A stretch of DNA of 64,000 bases from Mesorhizobium tianshanense (GCF_007830515.1 NZ_VLKT01000011.1:74590-138589); one strand, 5' to 3'; shown: positions 1 through 10,739, numbered from the stretch's first letter. Notes: generated by a model from the letters alone, not told the origin. Numbers and translations: made by a program.

Positions 1-813
1 GGCGAGTGGATCGGCTGCTTCGGCCTGACCGAGCCGGATGCCGGTTCAGACCCGGGCGGCATGAAGACGCGGGCCGAGAAGACGGCAAACGGCTACAAGA
101 TCTCCGGCTCGAAAATGTGGATTTCCAACGCACCGATCGCCGACGTCTTCGTCGTCTGGGCGAAGTTGTCCGGCGCGAGTGGGGGGGCGCATGAAAACCA
201 AATTCGCGGCTTCGTGCTGGAAAAAGGCATGAAGGGGCTGTCGGCGCCGAAGATCGGCGGCAAGCTGTCGCTGCGTGCGTCGATCACCGGCGAAGTGGTG
301 ATGGAAGGTGTTGAGGTCGGTGAAGACGCGCTGCTGCCCAACGTCTCCGGCTTGAAAGGTCCGTTCGGCTGCCTCAACCGGGCGCGTTACGGCATCTCCT
401 GGGGCGCGATGGGAGCGGCGGAGGATTGCTGGCATCGGGCTCGCCAGTATGGCCTCGACCGCAAGCAGTTCGGCAAGCCGCTGGCCGGCACGCAGCTTTT
501 CCAGAAGAAGCTCGCCGACATGCAGACCGAGATCGCGCTCGGGCTACAGGGCAGCTTGCGCGTGGGGCGGCTGATGGATGAAGGCAAGATGGCGCCGGAG
601 ATGATCTCGATCGTCAAGCGCAACAATTGTGGCAAGGCGCTCGACATTGCCCGCCAGGCGCGCGACATGCATGGCGGCAACGGCATCCAGATCAGCTACC
701 ATGTCATGCGCCACGCGCAGAACCTGGAGACGGTCAATACCTATGAGGGCACGCATGACGTGCATGCGCTGATCCTTGGACGGGCACAGACCGGGTTGCA
801 GGCCTTCTTCTAG
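1..813 (+). CDS. gcdH: Glutaryl-CoA dehydrogenase, C-terminal part (5' truncated by window)
   Basis: FAD acyl-CoA dehydrogenase that would oxidise and decarboxylate glutaryl-CoA to crotonyl-CoA in lysine/tryptophan breakdown. The frame is open from base 1, so the start lies outside the window. Visible hallmarks are [13 protein letters not shown] near the N-terminal edge (acyl-CoA/FAD binding), the [14 protein letters not shown] helix, and the GGNGI loop. The [10 protein letters not shown] segment carries the expected catalytic Glu (codon 745-747). GCDH places this Glu in YEGT just before HxLILGRAxTG, which separates it from short-chain dehydrogenases. An ALDH7 enzyme of the lysine pathway lies 10 kb downstream but not in the same operon. 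Confidence 0.9.
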   Translation, partial: GEWIGCFGLTEPDAGSDPGGMKTRAEKTANGYKISGSKMWISNAPIADVFVVWAKLSGASGGAHENQIRGFVLEKGMKGLSAPKIGGKLSLRASITGEVVMEGVEVGEDALLPNVSGLKGPFGCLNRARYGISWGAMGAAEDCWHRARQYGLDRKQFGKPLAGTQLFQKKLADMQTEIALGLQGSLRVGRLMDEGKMAPEMISIVKRNNCGKALDIARQARDMHGGNGIQISYHVMRHAQNLETVNTYEGTHDVHALILGRAQTGLQAFF

Positions 814-936
814 ACGCCGTCGGATCGTTTGGCGCTGCTTAAATTAGGTGCACCGCAACATCTCTGCTTGGAGAATGGCCAGCATTTGTGTCAGGGTTCG
901 GCGAATTCGTTTCGAAACGCCGACTTCCGGGGCACC

Positions 937-3900
937 ATGGCAATTCTGGCAGCCGTCTACCACCTGACCCATTACAAATATGACCGGCCGGTCGTTCTCG
1001 GCCCTCAGGTCATCAGGCTGCAGCCGGCGCCGCATTCCCGCACCAAGGTGCTCAGCCATTCGCTGAAGGTCGAGCCGGCGAACCATTTCGTCAACCTGCA
1101 GCAGGACCCCTACGGCAACTTCCTTGCCCGCTTCGTGTTTCCGGAACCGGTGACGGAACTGAAGATCGAGGTCGACCTCGTCGCCGACATGACGGTCTAC
1201 AATCCGTTCGATTTCTTCGTCGAGCCGTCGGCCGAAACGTTTCCCTTCGAGTATCCGGAAGAGATCAGCGACGACCTCGCCATCTACCGGACACCAGAAC
1301 CGGCCGGGCCGCTGCTGTCGGCGTTCCTGGAAACCATCGATCGAATTCCAACCAACACCGTCAATTTCGTCGTTGACCTCAATGCGCGCCTGCAACGCGA
1401 GATCGCCTATATCGTGCGCATGGAAACCGGCGTCTTTTCGCCTGAGGAAACGCTGGCCGCCGGCAAGGGATCGTGCCGGGATTCGAGCTGGCTCCTGGTG
1501 CAGATCCTGAGGAACCTCGGCATCGCCGCGCGTTTCGTCTCCGGCTACCTGATCCAGTTGAAACCCGATCTCGTCGCGCTTGACGGGCCTCCTGGCACGG
1601 CGATCGACTTCACCGACCTCCATGCCTGGTGCGAAGTCTATCTGCCGGGGGCCGGCTGGATCGGGTTCGACCCGACCTCCGGCCTGCTCACCGGCGAAAG
1701 CCATGTGCCGCTGGCGGCCACGCCGCATTTCCGCAACGCCGCGCCCATTTCCGGCATGGCGAGCTTCGCCAATGTCGAGTTCGGCTTCGACATGCGGGTC
1801 GACCGCATCGCCGAGCACCCGCGCATCACCAAGCCGTTCTCCGACGAAAGCTGGCAGGCGCTCGATGCGCTCGGCAATCAGGTCGACGCCGCGCTCGAGG
1901 CCGGGGACGTGCGGCTGACCATGGGCGGCGAGCCGACCTTCGTGTCGATCGACGATTTCGAGGCGGAGGAGTGGAACACCGCCGCCGTCGGCCCGACAAA
2001 ACGCGAAAAGGCCGATGCTTTGATCCGCCGGCTGCGTGAGCGTTTCGCGCCCGGCGGCTTCCTGCACTACGGGCAGGGCAAGTGGTATCCGGGCGAAAGC
2101 CTGCCGCGCTGGACCTTCTCGCTCTACTGGCGCACCGACGGCGACCCGGTGTGGAGCGACCCGTCGCTGATCGCACGGGAAAACAGCGAAGCGAATATTG
2201 GGCCGAAGCAGGCTGAAAGCCTGCTGACGACGATTGCCGATGAACTCGGCATCGACAAGACCATGGTCAGCGAAGCCTATGAGGACCCGGCCGAGTGGCT
2301 GCTCAAGGAAGGCAAGCTGCCGGACAATGTCGATCCGTCCAATTCCAAGCTGGAGGACCCCGAGGAGCGCAGCCGCATGGCGCGAGTGTTCGAGCGCGGC
2401 CTGACCAAGCCGTCGGGCTATGTCCTGCCTGTGCAGCGCTGGAACAGCCAGGCGTCGGGACCGCGCTGGCGTTCGGAGAAATGGAAGACGCGGCGCGGCA
2501 AGCTGTTCCTGGTGCCGGGCGATTCACCGGTCGGCTACCGCCTGCCGCTCGGCACGCTTCCCTATGTGCCGCCGGCACAATTCCCCTACATCGTGCCGGT
2601 CGATCCTTCCCTGCCGCGCGGACCATTGCCGGCGCGCGAGGCTATTGTGCCTGAGGCCGCTCCCTTGCCGGAGGCTGCCTCTTTGCCCGAGCGCACTTTG
2701 GCCGAATTGGAAGGCGCCGACGAAATGGCGCGACGCCAGCAGGCGGTGTCCTTCACCGCCGCGACCGGCCAGCAGGACCGTGTCGAACAGGAGATCACCG
2801 AGATCGGCGGCGCGGTGCGCACCGCGCTTTCGGTCGAGCCGCGCGACGGACGGCTTTGCGTGTTCATGCCGCCCGTCGAGGCGCTGGAAGATTATCTCGA
2901 ACTGGTCGCGGCGGCCGAGAACGCGGCAAAGGCGATCGGCCTGCCGGTCCATATCGAGGGCTACGGCCCGCCGCACGATCCGCGCCTCAACGTCATCCGT
3001 GTGGCTCCGGATCCCGGTGTCATCGAGGTGAACATCCACCCGGCTGCGAACTGGCAGGACTGCGTGGCGACGACCACGGCGATCTACGAGGAGGCGCGGC
3101 AGACGCGGCTTGGCGCCGACAAGTTCATGATCGACGGCCGCCATACCGGCACCGGCGGCGGCAACCATGTCGTCGTCGGCGGCGCGACACCCAATGACAG
3201 CCCGTTCCTGCGCCGCCCCGACCTCTTGAAGAGCCTGGTGCTGCAATGGCAGCGGCGCCCGTCGCTGTCCTATCTGTTCTCGGGCCTGTTCATCGGCCCG
3301 ACCAGCCAGGCGCCGCGCTTCGACGAGGCGCGCCACGATTCGCTCTACGAACTCGAGATCGCAATGGCGCAAGTGCCGCACCCGGACAAGGGCAATGTGC
3401 CATTGCCGTGGCTGGTCGACCGGCTGTTCCGCAATCTGTTGACCGATGTCACCGGCAACACGCATCGCTCGGAAATCTGCATCGACAAGCTGTTTTCGCC
3501 GGACGGCCCGACCGGCCGGCTAGGGCTGGTCGAGTTCCGCGGCTTCGAGATGCCGCCCAATGCGCGCATGAGCCTCGCGCAGCAATTGCTGGTGCGCGCC
3601 ATCATCGCCCGCGCCTGGAACGACCCGCTCGATGGCCGCTTCGTGCGTTGGGGCACGTCGCTGCATGACCGCTTCATGCTGCCGCACTACGTCTGGGCTG
3701 ACTTTCTCGACGTGCTGGACGACCTCAAGCTGAACGGCCTCGAGTTTCGCCCCGAATGGTTCGACGCGCAGCTCGAATTCCGCTTTCCGTTCTGCGGCGA
3801 GGTCCAGCATGCCGGCATCAAGCTGGAGCTGCGGCAGGCGCTGGAACCGTGGCACGTCATGGGCGAGCAGGGCGCGATCGGCGGCACCGTGCGTTTCGTC

Positions 3901-4332
3901 GATTCCTCGGTCGAGCGGTTGCAGGTGAAGACCGAAGGGCTCAACCCCGAGCGTCACGCCGTCGTCTGCAACGGCCGCATCGTGCCGATGAAGGTGACCG
4001 ATACCAGAGAGATCGCGGTGGCGGGCGTCCGCTTCAAGGCCTGGCAGCCGGCCTCGGGCCTGCATCCCGCGCTGCCGGTCAACACGCCGCTGGTCTTCGA
4101 CATCTACGACCGCTGGTCGGACCGGGCGGTCGGCGGCTGCGTCTATCATGTCGCGCATCCCGGCGGGCGCAGCTACGACACCTTTCCGGTCAACGGCAAC
4201 GAAGCGGAGGCGCGGCGGCTCGCCCGCTTCGAGCCGCGCGGCCATACGCCGTCCGGTTACGTGCTGCGCGACGAAGAAGCCGCTGAAGATTTCCCGATGA
4301 CCCTTGACCTGCGGCGGCCTGCAAGACTCTGA
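937..4332 (+). CDS. Transglutaminase-like + DUF2126 putative amidoligase fusion
   Basis: About 1131 residues. The reading frame is open upstream to a TTG at 829, but the ATG at 937 gives the usual family N-terminus ([18 protein letters not shown]). Residues 1-90 look like the bacterial transglutaminase N-terminal domain. The core triad is visible as Cys180 ([10 protein letters not shown]), His229 (DLHAWCEVY) and Asp245 (GFDPTSG). From about residue 329 ([18 protein letters not shown]) to the end the protein matches the DUF2126/COG4196 type, which Pfam describes as a putative glutamine-synthetase-like amidoligase. Conserved-looking stretches are [24 protein letters not shown] and [14 protein letters not shown]. 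It is followed by the ATP-grasp gene 6 bp later, so the three genes probably form one operon. Substrate is unknown; protein or peptide amide-bond chemistry is inference. Confidence 0.85.
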   Translation: MAILAAVYHLTHYKYDRPVVLGPQVIRLQPAPHSRTKVLSHSLKVEPANHFVNLQQDPYGNFLARFVFPEPVTELKIEVDLVADMTVYNPFDFFVEPSAETFPFEYPEEISDDLAIYRTPEPAGPLLSAFLETIDRIPTNTVNFVVDLNARLQREIAYIVRMETGVFSPEETLAAGKGSCRDSSWLLVQILRNLGIAARFVSGYLIQLKPDLVALDGPPGTAIDFTDLHAWCEVYLPGAGWIGFDPTSGLLTGESHVPLAATPHFRNAAPISGMASFANVEFGFDMRVDRIAEHPRITKPFSDESWQALDALGNQVDAALEAGDVRLTMGGEPTFVSIDDFEAEEWNTAAVGPTKREKADALIRRLRERFAPGGFLHYGQGKWYPGESLPRWTFSLYWRTDGDPVWSDPSLIARENSEANIGPKQAESLLTTIADELGIDKTMVSEAYEDPAEWLLKEGKLPDNVDPSNSKLEDPEERSRMARVFERGLTKPSGYVLPVQRWNSQASGPRWRSEKWKTRRGKLFLVPGDSPVGYRLPLGTLPYVPPAQFPYIVPVDPSLPRGPLPAREAIVPEAAPLPEAASLPERTLAELEGADEMARRQQAVSFTAATGQQDRVEQEITEIGGAVRTALSVEPRDGRLCVFMPPVEALEDYLELVAAAENAAKAIGLPVHIEGYGPPHDPRLNVIRVAPDPGVIEVNIHPAANWQDCVATTTAIYEEARQTRLGADKFMIDGRHTGTGGGNHVVVGGATPNDSPFLRRPDLLKSLVLQWQRRPSLSYLFSGLFIGPTSQAPRFDEARHDSLYELEIAMAQVPHPDKGNVPLPWLVDRLFRNLLTDVTGNTHRSEICIDKLFSPDGPTGRLGLVEFRGFEMPPNARMSLAQQLLVRAIIARAWNDPLDGRFVRWGTSLHDRFMLPHYVWADFLDVLDDLKLNGLEFRPEWFDAQLEFRFPFCGEVQHAGIKLELRQALEPWHVMGEQGAIGGTVRFVDSSVERLQVKTEGLNPERHAVVCNGRIVPMKVTDTREIAVAGVRFKAWQPASGLHPALPVNTPLVFDIYDRWSDRAVGGCVYHVAHPGGRSYDTFPVNGNEAEARRLARFEPRGHTPSGYVLRDEEAAEDFPMTLDLRRPARL

Positions 4333-4338
4333 TCAGCC

Positions 4339-6744
4339 ATGGCAAAGGGGAATCACGAGAAAATACGCGGCAGGCCGCATAACCTGCTGGAGCATTACCA
4401 GCCGATCGATGGCGTCGTCGACGAGATGGTGGATGCATCGGGCAATCCCCGCCCGGTCTGGACGAACTTCATCGAGGCACTGGAGAACCTGGGGCCAGAA
4501 AAGCTCGCCCAGCGGTTCGCCCGCGCCGATCAGTATCTGCGCGACGCCGGTGTCTACTACCGCGTCTATGACAAGGCCGGCGCCAACGAGCGCGAATGGC
4601 CGCTGGCGCATGTTCCCCTGCTGATCGAGGAGCAGGAATGGGCCGACATCAGCGCCGGCCTCGTCCAGCGGGCCGAGCTGTTCGAGGAGACGATAGCCGA
4701 TATCTATGGGCCGAACCGGCTCATCGAGAAAGGTATCCTGCCGGCGGGGCTGATCGCGGCGAGCCCGGAATATTTGCGGCCCGTCGTCGGCATCAGGCCG
4801 GCCAGCGGCCATTTCCTGCATTTCTGCGCCTTCGAGCTCGGCCGTGGACCGGACGGCCGCTGGTGGGTGCTGGGCGACCGCACGCAGGCGCCGTCAGGTG
4901 CCGGCTTCGCGCTGGAAAACCGCGTCGCCACCACGCGTGCGCTGTCCGACATCTATGGCGAGATGCATGTGCACCGCCTTGCCGGCTTCTTCCGTCGCTT
5001 TCGCGACGCGCTGAACGGCATGGCCAAGGGATCAGGCGGCCGGGTCGCCATCCTGACGCCGGGGCCGCTCAACGAAACCTATTACGAACATGCCTATATC
5101 GCCCGCTATCTCGGCATCATGCTGCTCGAAGGCGAGGATCTGACCGTCTCCGGCGGCCGGCTTATGGTGCGCACGGTTTCGGGGCTGATGCCGGTCAGCG
5201 TGCTGTGGCGACGGCTCGACGCCGCATTCGCCGATCCGCTCGAATTGCGGCCGGATTCGCAGATCGGCACGCCGGGGCTGGTCGAGGCGATCCGCCGGGG
5301 CGCCGTTTCGGCCGTCAACGCACTCGGCTCCGGGCTGATGGAAACGCGGGCGCTGTTCGCCTTCCTGCCGAAGATTTCGCGCGAATTGCGCAATGAGGAG
5401 CTTCTTTTGCCGAGCGTCGCGACTTGGTGGTGCGGGCGGGACACGGAGCGCGCGCATGTGCTCGCCAATATCGACCGCATGGTAATCGGTCCGGCGCTGT
5501 CGACGCGGCTTGCCTTCGAGGATGACGAGTCCACCAGGCTGGGCTCGGCGCTGTCGGCCGGAGAACGGGCCGAACTGATAGCGCAGATCGAACGGGACGG
5601 CGGCGACTTTGTCGGACAGGAAGCGGTGACGCTTTCGACCACGCCGGTCTATGTCGGCGGCTGGCTGGAGCCGCGGCCGGCAAGCCTGCGCGTCTATCTG
5701 GCGCGAACGCCGGAAGGCTGGACGGTGATGCCCGGCGGTTTTGCCCGCGTCGGCTTTTCGCTTGACCCGACAGCACTCGCCATGCAGCGCGGCGGTCAGG
5801 CGGCGGATGTCTGGGTGGTCAGCGACAGGCCGGTGGAGCGCGAGACGCTGCTGCCGCAGGAGCACGACAGCTTCACCCGCAGCATGCCGGGCAGCCTGCC
5901 CAGCCGCTCGGCGGAAAACCTGACATGGCTCGGCCGCTATATCGAGCGATCGGAAGACACGGTACGCATCCTGCGCGCCTATCACGTGCGGCTGGCCGAG
6001 GCGTCCGACCCGGACATGCCGCTGCTTGCCGATATCAGGGACTATCTCGAACCGTTCGGCATCGACACCGCGACGGCGATCCCGCTGGGGCTGATCGGCA
6101 CGCTGGACAGCGCCGTCTACAGTGCCGGACAGATCCGCGACCGCTTTTCGCCCGATGGCTGGCTGGCGCTGAAGGACCTGTCGAAGACCATTCATCAATT
6201 CGCGACAACGGTGGCGCCGGGCGACGATGCGACGCGGGCGATGACGGTCATCCTGCGCAAGCTCGCCGGGTTTTCCGGCCTGCTGCATGAGAATATGTAC
6301 CGCTTCACCGGCTGGCGCTTCCTGGAGATCGGCCGGCGGCTGGAACGCGGTATCCAGATCGCCCGCACGCTCGCCCGGTTGACCAGGGCGGCTGCGCCGG
6401 ACGGCGCGCTCGACATGATGCTGGAGATCGGCGACAGCGTCATGACCCATCGGCGGCAGTATCCGGTGCAGGCCGGCCGGCGCACGGTGATCGATCTCCT
6501 GGTGCTCGATCCGCTCAACCCGCGCTCGATCCTGTTCCAGCTTGAGCGGCTGAAGGCCGAAATCGCGCTGTTGCCTTCCGTCGGCGGCGAGGGGCATATG
6601 TCGCCGGCGGCAAAAGAGATCCTGCAGCTCAACACGGCAATCGCCATCAAGGAGCCCTCGGATATGACGGCGAAAGCCTTGGACGATCTCGCCGACGAGA
6701 TCGGCGGCCTCTACAACAGCCTCGCCAAGGCCTATTTCGGGTAA
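4339..6744 (+). CDS. Circularly permuted ATP-grasp + alpha-E domain fusion
   Basis: 801 residues. The N-terminal two thirds match the circularly permuted ATP-grasp family (formerly DUF404/DUF407), with GPNRLIEKGILPAGLI, WWVLGDRTQAPSGAGFALEN, ILTPGPLNETYYEHAYIAR and SRELRNEELLLPSVATWWCG as landmarks. From about residue 514 (SMPGSLPSRSAENLTWLGRY) the protein becomes the all-helical alpha-E (DUF403) domain. The two domains are separate genes in many bacteria and are fused here. The family is predicted to form carboxylate-amine bonds using ATP; no substrate is established that I know of. It starts 6 bp after the amidoligase stop and ends 2 bp before the next transglutaminase ATG, so co-translation is likely. 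Confidence 0.88.
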   Translation: MAKGNHEKIRGRPHNLLEHYQPIDGVVDEMVDASGNPRPVWTNFIEALENLGPEKLAQRFARADQYLRDAGVYYRVYDKAGANEREWPLAHVPLLIEEQEWADISAGLVQRAELFEETIADIYGPNRLIEKGILPAGLIAASPEYLRPVVGIRPASGHFLHFCAFELGRGPDGRWWVLGDRTQAPSGAGFALENRVATTRALSDIYGEMHVHRLAGFFRRFRDALNGMAKGSGGRVAILTPGPLNETYYEHAYIARYLGIMLLEGEDLTVSGGRLMVRTVSGLMPVSVLWRRLDAAFADPLELRPDSQIGTPGLVEAIRRGAVSAVNALGSGLMETRALFAFLPKISRELRNEELLLPSVATWWCGRDTERAHVLANIDRMVIGPALSTRLAFEDDESTRLGSALSAGERAELIAQIERDGGDFVGQEAVTLSTTPVYVGGWLEPRPASLRVYLARTPEGWTVMPGGFARVGFSLDPTALAMQRGGQAADVWVVSDRPVERETLLPQEHDSFTRSMPGSLPSRSAENLTWLGRYIERSEDTVRILRAYHVRLAEASDPDMPLLADIRDYLEPFGIDTATAIPLGLIGTLDSAVYSAGQIRDRFSPDGWLALKDLSKTIHQFATTVAPGDDATRAMTVILRKLAGFSGLLHENMYRFTGWRFLEIGRRLERGIQIARTLARLTRAAAPDGALDMMLEIGDSVMTHRRQYPVQAGRRTVIDLLVLDPLNPRSILFQLERLKAEIALLPSVGGEGHMSPAAKEILQLNTAIAIKEPSDMTAKALDDLADEIGGLYNSLAKAYFG

Positions 6745-6746
6745 GT

Positions 6747-7631
6747 ATGCTCTACGACATCAGGCTCAATCTGCGTTACGACTATGATGCCGCAGCCGGC
6801 GGCGGCCGTCATCAGGTGCATGTGCTGCCGCCGACGATATCGGGGGTGCAGCGCGTGATCGCCGCTTCGCTATCCTTCGCGCCGTCGCCGAGCGAACGCT
6901 CGGACTTTTCCGACTTCTTCGGCAACAGCGTCACGTCGATCGCCTTTCGCGACGTCCACGATGCGCTCGACATCAGGATGAGCGCGCGCGTTGCGGTCTC
7001 GCGGCCGGAACCCGGGCTTGACGTATCGCCCGACATTCCCCGGCTGCGCGTGGAACTCGACGCGGTGCGGTCGCTGTCGCCCGATACACCGCATCACTTT
7101 CTGGCAGCCAGCGACCATGCAGGCGTCGATGCGGCGATCACGAGTTACGCGCAGGGCAGTGCCGGCCGTTCCGTCGTCGGCACGGCCATGGACCTGTGCA
7201 GCCGCATTCATCGCGATTTCACCTATGACGGCAAAGCGACCACCGTTCGGACCCGAGCCAGCGACGCTTTCAGCCTGAAGCGGGGTGTCTGCCAGGATTT
7301 TTCACACATCATGATCGCCGGCCTGCGCGGCCTGGGTGTTCCCGCCGGCTATGTCAGCGGGTTCCTGCGCACCATTCCGCCGCGCGGGAAACCGCGACTG
7401 GAAGGGGCCGACGCCATGCATGCCTGGGTGAAGGTGTGGTGCGGACGCGACACCGGATGGCAGGAATTCGATCCGACCAACGGCATGCGGGCAAGCAACG
7501 ACCACATCACCGTCGGCCACGGCCGCGACTATTCGGATGTAGCGCCGATCGTCGGCGTGCTGAAGACGACGGGCGGGCAGGTCGGCGAGCAAGCGGTCGA
7601 CGTCATTCCGGTCGTGCTCGAGAAGACATGA
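6747..7631 (+). CDS. Transglutaminase family protein
   Basis: 294 residues with an N-terminal beta domain of the bacterial transglutaminase type (MLYDIRLNLRYDYDAAAGGG) and a transglutaminase/protease core. The catalytic triad reads Cys182 (KRGVCQDFSH), His225 (DAMHAWVKVW) and Asp242 (QEFDPTNGM). No signal peptide is seen, so a cytoplasmic role is likely. The start lies 2 bp after the preceding stop (TAAGTATG arrangement), making it the third gene of the amidoligase/ATP-grasp unit. Known family members hydrolyse or cross-link amide bonds; in this setting it could trim or recycle a peptide made by its two neighbours, which is inference. Confidence 0.88.
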   Translation: MLYDIRLNLRYDYDAAAGGGRHQVHVLPPTISGVQRVIAASLSFAPSPSERSDFSDFFGNSVTSIAFRDVHDALDIRMSARVAVSRPEPGLDVSPDIPRLRVELDAVRSLSPDTPHHFLAASDHAGVDAAITSYAQGSAGRSVVGTAMDLCSRIHRDFTYDGKATTVRTRASDAFSLKRGVCQDFSHIMIAGLRGLGVPAGYVSGFLRTIPPRGKPRLEGADAMHAWVKVWCGRDTGWQEFDPTNGMRASNDHITVGHGRDYSDVAPIVGVLKTTGGQVGEQAVDVIPVVLEKT

Positions 7632-7710
7632 CGGCAGCGAGTCCGCAATCCATGGGGGAACCAGCTGCGGGTCCGGCGCTTATCTACGGGAAAAACTTCG
7701 TGGAGAGGAC

Positions 7711-8814
7711 ATGCTGGACAAATCCGGGTCGTCGTCTGGCCGATCGGTCGCCAGGAAGGTTGCACCAAAGAACGGGGTGCCGAAAAATGGATCGCAAGCC
7801 TGTGCCGATCGAGCCTCGCTTACCTACATCACCGATACCGAGCCCGGTATCCGCCGTTTTAGGGCCGGCAGAGGATTTTCATACAAAGGGCCTGACGGGC
7901 AGGGCGTCGATGAGGACACTATGGCCCGCATCAAGGCGCTCGCCATTCCACCGGCGTGGACGGATGTGTGGATCGCGCCGGATGCCGACGGTCACATCCA
8001 GGCGACCGGCCGGGATCAGCGTGGGCGCAAGCAGTATCGGTATCATGCGCTGTGGGCTGAGGAGCGTGACGGCGTCAAATACTCGAGCCTGGTCGCCTTT
8101 GCCGAAATCCTGCCTGAGCTGCGACGCCAGATCGACGCCGATCTGCGCCGTCGCGGTCTGTCGCTGGAGCGGGTTGTCGCCGCTGTGGTCTGGCTGCTCG
8201 ACAATACGATGATCCGCGTCGGCAATGCCGCCTATGCTCGCGACAACAACAGCTTTGGGCTGACCACGCTGCGCGACCGCCATGTCGACATCAATGGCTC
8301 GAGCCTGCGTTTCGCTTTCAAGGGCAAGTCCGGCAAGGAATGGAAGCTGAAGCTCGTCGATCGCCGGATCGCCAGGATCGTGCGCGGGGCGCAGGACCTG
8401 CCGGGCCAGAAGCTGTTCCAGTATCTCGACGAGGAAGGAAGCAGGCGACCGATCCGCTCCGACGACGTCAACCGCTACATCAGGGAGACGGCAGGGGTCG
8501 ATTTCAGCTCCAAGCATTTCCGGACCTGGGGCGGCACCATCCATGCCGCGTCGCTGTTTGCGCAAACCGAACGACCCGAAAGCCAGGCACAACAGAAGCG
8601 GGTGATGAACGGCGTCATCGACAAGGTGGCCGAGCGGCTGGGCAACACGCGCGCCATCTGCCGCAAATGCTACATCCACCCGCAAGTGTTCGATGCCTGG
8701 TCCGAAGGACGGTTGCTCAGCGAAATGGCGGATGCGAACAAGCGGAAGCGATCGATAGCCGGCCTTGATGAAGAAGCTCTCGTTCTGAGATGGCTGAAGG
8801 CGCAAGAAGGCTGA
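7711..8814 (+). CDS. DNA topoisomerase IB (poxvirus-like)
   Basis: 367 residues; relaxes DNA supercoils through a 3'-phosphotyrosyl intermediate. The tyrosine is Tyr321 in RKCYIHPQVF, the typical bacterial TopIB context. Other catalytic-pocket motifs are NTMIRVGN (Arg169), KGKSGKEW and HFRTWGGT. The first 40 residues are basic and low in complexity. The ATG at 7711 is preceded by GGAGAGGAC. It lies 80 bp after the transglutaminase gene on the same strand, so it could be read through from that operon, but no functional link is evident. Confidence 0.93.
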   Translation: MLDKSGSSSGRSVARKVAPKNGVPKNGSQACADRASLTYITDTEPGIRRFRAGRGFSYKGPDGQGVDEDTMARIKALAIPPAWTDVWIAPDADGHIQATGRDQRGRKQYRYHALWAEERDGVKYSSLVAFAEILPELRRQIDADLRRRGLSLERVVAAVVWLLDNTMIRVGNAAYARDNNSFGLTTLRDRHVDINGSSLRFAFKGKSGKEWKLKLVDRRIARIVRGAQDLPGQKLFQYLDEEGSRRPIRSDDVNRYIRETAGVDFSSKHFRTWGGTIHAASLFAQTERPESQAQQKRVMNGVIDKVAERLGNTRAICRKCYIHPQVFDAWSEGRLLSEMADANKRKRSIAGLDEEALVLRWLKAQEG

Positions 8815-8928
8815 ACCAGACAGAGCAACCGCAGACTTTCACGGCCTCGCAGGACACATTTTTTTATCGACGCTGTGTCGGGATCGGTTCTACTGTTTCG
8901 TCCTTTGACAGAAGAAAAGGACGCCCCA

Positions 8929-9303
8929 ATGCTCTACGCTATCCTCTGCTATGCCTCCGAAGACGTCGTCTGCTCGTGGAGCAAGGAGCAGGACGATGCC
9001 GTCATGGAAAAGCTCATCGGCGTGCAGGAGAAATACGCCAAGGCGGGCCGGCTTGGCCCGGTGGCGCGGTTGCTGCCGACGACCGCCGCGACGACACTGA
9101 GAAAGGTCAAGGGCGAATCGATCGTCATCGACGGTCCGTTTGCCGAAACCAAGGAACAGTTCCTCGGCTTCTACACCCTCGAATGCGCTGATCTCGACGA
9201 AGCCGTCGATTTCGCCCGCGAGCTTTCCGAGGTCAACCCGAGCGGCGGCTCCTACGAAATACGGCCGGTTTCGCTCTTCAGCCCCGCCAAGGTTCCCGCA
9301 TGA
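8929..9303 (+). CDS. YCII/DGPF domain protein
   Basis: About 124 residues from the ATG at 8929 (MLYAILCYASEDVVCSW), preceded by an AAAGGAC ribosome site. It carries the signature IDGPFAETKEQFLGFY of the DGPF (YCII-related) family, a small ferredoxin-like dimeric fold. Genes of this family are regularly found directly before ECF42-group sigma factors. Here the stop overlaps the sigma-factor start by 4 bp (ATGA), so the pair is translationally coupled. The biochemical role of DGPF proteins is not settled; a link to the sigma factor's signalling is inferred from the conserved pairing. Confidence 0.88.
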   Translation: MLYAILCYASEDVVCSWSKEQDDAVMEKLIGVQEKYAKAGRLGPVARLLPTTAATTLRKVKGESIVIDGPFAETKEQFLGFYTLECADLDEAVDFARELSEVNPSGGSYEIRPVSLFSPAKVPA

Positions 9304-10574
9304 CCGACCTTACCTGGATCAGCACGGCGATCAGCACCGCCCGTCCACAGGCGATGGGTGCGCTGCTGCGCTACTTCCGCGATCTCGATGCGGCGGAGGA
9401 AGCCTTCCAGGACGCCTGCCTGCGAGCGCTGAAGAATTGGCCGACAAACGGGCCGCCGCGCGATCCGGCAGCCTGGCTGATCTTCGTCGGCCGCAACAGC
9501 GGCATCGACGCAGTGCGCAAGCGTGCCAAGCAGGCGCCGCTGCCGGAAGAGGACCAGATCTCCGATCTGGAGGATGCCGAGACCGACATCGCCGAACGGC
9601 TGGACGGCGCGCATTACCGCGACGACATATTGCGGCTGCTGTTCATCTGCTGTCATCCCGACCTGCCGGCGACGCAGCAGATCGCCGTGGCGTTGCGTAT
9701 CGTTTCAGGCCTGAGCGTCAAGCAGATCGCCCGCGCTTTTATCGTCGGTGAAAGCGCCATGGAGCAGCGCATCACGCGTGCCAAGGCGCGCATCGCTGAT
9801 GCCGGCGTGCCGTTCGAGACGCCCGGCGCGGTCGAGCGGTCCGAACGTCTCGCCGCCGTTGCCGCCATGGTCTACCTGATCTTCAACGAAGGCTATTCGA
9901 CCAACAGCGGCGAGGCACCGGCCCGCGCGCCGCTCTGCGAAGAGGCGATCCGACTGGCCCGGCTGCTGCTCAGGCTGTTCCAGACCGAGCCGGAGATCAT
10001 GGGTTTGACGGCGCTTCTGCTTCTCCAGCATGCGCGTGCGCCGGCGCGTTTCGACGAGAATGGCGAGATCGTGCTGCTCGAAGACCAGGACCGCAGCCTG
10101 TGGAGTCGCAAGATGATCGACGAGGGGCTGGCGCTGGTCGACAAGGCGCTGCGCCACCAGAAGCCGGGTCCCTACCAGGTGCAAGCCGCGATCGCCGCCC
10201 TGCATGCGCGGGCGGAAAAGCCCGAAGATACGGACTGGAACGAGATCGACCTGCTCTACGGCCTGCTCGAGCAGATGCAGCCGTCGCCGGTGGTGACGCT
10301 CAATCGCGCCGTCGCGGTCGCCAAGGTGCGCGGGCCGGAAGCGGCACTTGCCATGATCGAGCCCCTGGAACAAAGGCTTTCCGGCTATTTCCATTTCTTC
10401 GGCCTCAAGGGCGGCCTGCTGATGCAGCTCGGTCGAAGCGAGGAGGCGCGTACTGCCTTCGACCGTGCCATCGCGCTTGCCAACACGGCAGCCGAGGCCG
10501 CCCATATCCGCATGCATATCGACCGGCTGATGAAGGAAGGCGCCACGCGGGGAGCCGCGCGGACGGCGCACTGA
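9300..10574 (+). CDS. ECF sigma factor, ECF42-like, with long C-terminal extension
   Basis: 424 residues, more than twice a minimal ECF sigma. Region sigma2 is seen around residues 15-85 (ALLRYFRDLDAAEEAFQDAC, DPAAWLIFVGRNSGIDAVRKR). Region sigma4 is near residues 125-170 (LSVKQIARAFIVGESAMEQR). The remaining 230 residues are helical and TPR-like (FNEGYSTNSGEAPARAPLC; NRAVAVAKVRGPEAALA). This layout and the upstream DGPF gene match the ECF42 group, in which the C-terminal extension is thought to replace an anti-sigma factor. No anti-sigma gene is nearby, in agreement with that idea. Confidence 0.9.
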   Translation: MTDLTWISTAISTARPQAMGALLRYFRDLDAAEEAFQDACLRALKNWPTNGPPRDPAAWLIFVGRNSGIDAVRKRAKQAPLPEEDQISDLEDAETDIAERLDGAHYRDDILRLLFICCHPDLPATQQIAVALRIVSGLSVKQIARAFIVGESAMEQRITRAKARIADAGVPFETPGAVERSERLAAVAAMVYLIFNEGYSTNSGEAPARAPLCEEAIRLARLLLRLFQTEPEIMGLTALLLLQHARAPARFDENGEIVLLEDQDRSLWSRKMIDEGLALVDKALRHQKPGPYQVQAAIAALHARAEKPEDTDWNEIDLLYGLLEQMQPSPVVTLNRAVAVAKVRGPEAALAMIEPLEQRLSGYFHFFGLKGGLLMQLGRSEEARTAFDRAIALANTAAEAAHIRMHIDRLMKEGATRGAARTAH

Positions 10575-10739
10575 ACGCTCGCCTCACTGGTTCAACGGTC
10601 TGACCTCGGCTTAGACCATGCCGGGGTGGCGATTTTTCCCTGAAACGAGTAATGCCACGTCATGACAGCGCCCCTGATGTGCCGATGAGCACACGGCGCG
10701 TGCACAGACGCTAAGCGACTGGATCTGAAAGGGACAAAG

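Noticed and set aside
844-2067. Long minus-strand open frame opposite the amidoligase gene
   Set aside because: Arginine/aspartate-rich shadow of a GC-rich gene; no ribosome site or family resemblance.
5032-6597. 521-codon minus-strand frame opposite the ATP-grasp gene
   Set aside because: Mirror of third-position GC bias in the real plus-strand gene.
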